This document shows positions 5,998 through 6,390 of a DNA stretch of 6,390 nucleotides, in pieces. The stretch comes from an uncultured Amylibacter sp. Lineage in GTDB: Bacteria > Pseudomonadota > Alphaproteobacteria > Rhodobacterales > Rhodobacteraceae. A program made the position numbers and the translations under genes. The notes below the pieces were generated by a model. It had not been told where the DNA came from. It did no database searches and saw nothing but the letters and a program-made list of their open reading frames with translations. Every line of letters begins with the position of its first letter. Within the stretch, counting starts at the first letter, position 1. The stretch is taken from the NCBI GenBank assembly GCA_938001995.1, contig CALLAV010000078.1, positions 1 through 6,390 of the forward strand, given 5' to 3'.

Positions 5998-6390
5998 TCA
6001 TGTTGGAAAGTCAGCCAGACCAAGCGGGCCGCCTTTCGGGTCTTGAATAGAACGCGCTTTGACAAGCGGGCCCAATGCAATGAGTGTGACGAACAGGAAG
6101 CCCAGCTCGATGTGATAAACGACGGAATATCCAGTTGCTGCGCTGTTCAGGCCAGGGCCAAGCGCCCCGCTCGTGGCGGCAACACCAACAACATCGCGGA
6201 TCGCGCCGCCTGCGAAAATCGACACGCCTGCGGCCGTGGCCTGCGCTGCACCCCAAGCACCAAGCGCGAGACCTTTGCCCGCCGTGCCTGTGTTTTCCAG
6301 TGTCATGGCGGATGTCAGGGTGGCCACGGCGAATAAACCGCCGCCTGTACCAATGCCAAACGCGCCAAGGAAGAAGATTGTTGTGCTGTT
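5998..6390 (-). CDS. lhaA: LhaA, LH1 assembly protein (PucC/BCH2 family transporter-like), C-terminal part, 5' end outside window
   Basis: The frame is open from the window edge to TGA at 6000-5998, giving 130 C-terminal residues of a family usually about 470 long. LhaA is a major-facilitator-like membrane protein that assists assembly of light-harvesting complex 1, possibly by handling bacteriochlorophyll. Three hydrophobic segments are visible: a glycine-rich one at about 5-29 (FFLGAFGIGTGGGLFAVATL), one at about 39-70 (LGAWGAAQATAAGVSIFAGG, then IRDVVG), and one near the C-terminus (HIELGFLFVTLIALGPLV). This Gly/Ala-rich GLFAVATL...GAWGAAQA pattern is typical of PucC/LhaA C-termini. A GTG codon at 6327 is in frame but homology runs through it, so it is not the start. 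Position directly upstream of puhA is the standard one for lhaA and separates it from pucC itself, which belongs with the LH2 genes. Confidence 0.88.
   Translation of the reverse strand, partial: NSTTIFFLGAFGIGTGGGLFAVATLTSAMTLENTGTAGKGLALGAWGAAQATAAGVSIFAGGAIRDVVGVAATSGALGPGLNSAATGYSVVYHIELGFLFVTLIALGPLVKARSIQDPKGGPLGLADFPT

Noticed and set aside
5991..6006. TTGATCATGTTGGA near the lhaA end as a possible FnrL-type site
   Set aside because: Only one half matches the TTGAT-N4-ATCAA pattern, and the site covers the lhaA stop with no promoter evident.

Overview
This window is one end of the photosynthesis gene cluster of an aerobic or facultative anoxygenic phototrophic alphaproteobacterium. 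The reaction-centre H subunit, the order lhaA-puhA-puhB-puhC-bciE-acsF-puhE-hemA and the protein sequences all resemble Rhodobacterales. Moderate base composition and the only cyclase seen being the oxygen-dependent type make a marine Roseobacter-clade member my best guess. The species cannot be named from this window.

Layout: positions 1-534 (+) hold the C-terminal part of hemC (porphobilinogen deaminase). It converges on a long minus-strand operon with only 21 bases between the two stop codons, and a 9-bp inverted repeat spans the hemC stop. Read in its direction of transcription (right to left), the operon runs: 3' end of lhaA (LH1 assembly, cut by the window edge), puhA (reaction-centre H subunit), an 11-bp hairpin between genes, puhB and puhC (assembly factors), a 98-residue protein that is probably the cyclase partner BciE, acsF (aerobic Mg-protoporphyrin monomethyl ester cyclase), puhE (membrane assembly protein / bacteriochlorophyll regulator) and hemA (5-aminolevulinate synthase). 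The largest non-coding gap is 62 bases, so no stretch of 300 bases lacks a gene.

The genes form one programme. hemA supplies 5-aminolevulinate, hemC carries the pathway towards uroporphyrinogen, and acsF with bciE closes the fifth ring of bacteriochlorophyll. LhaA, PuhA, PuhB, PuhC and PuhE build the LH1-reaction centre complex that takes the pigment. The last four minus-strand genes overlap (4, 1 and 11 nt), which points to translational coupling of the cyclase pair, puhE and hemA.

I found no mobile element, CRISPR array, RNA gene or unfamiliar system. This is a well-known locus type. The points worth a second look are the bciE candidate, the puhA-puhB hairpin, the coupled starts, the placement of hemA as the last gene, and the hemC/hemA convergence.
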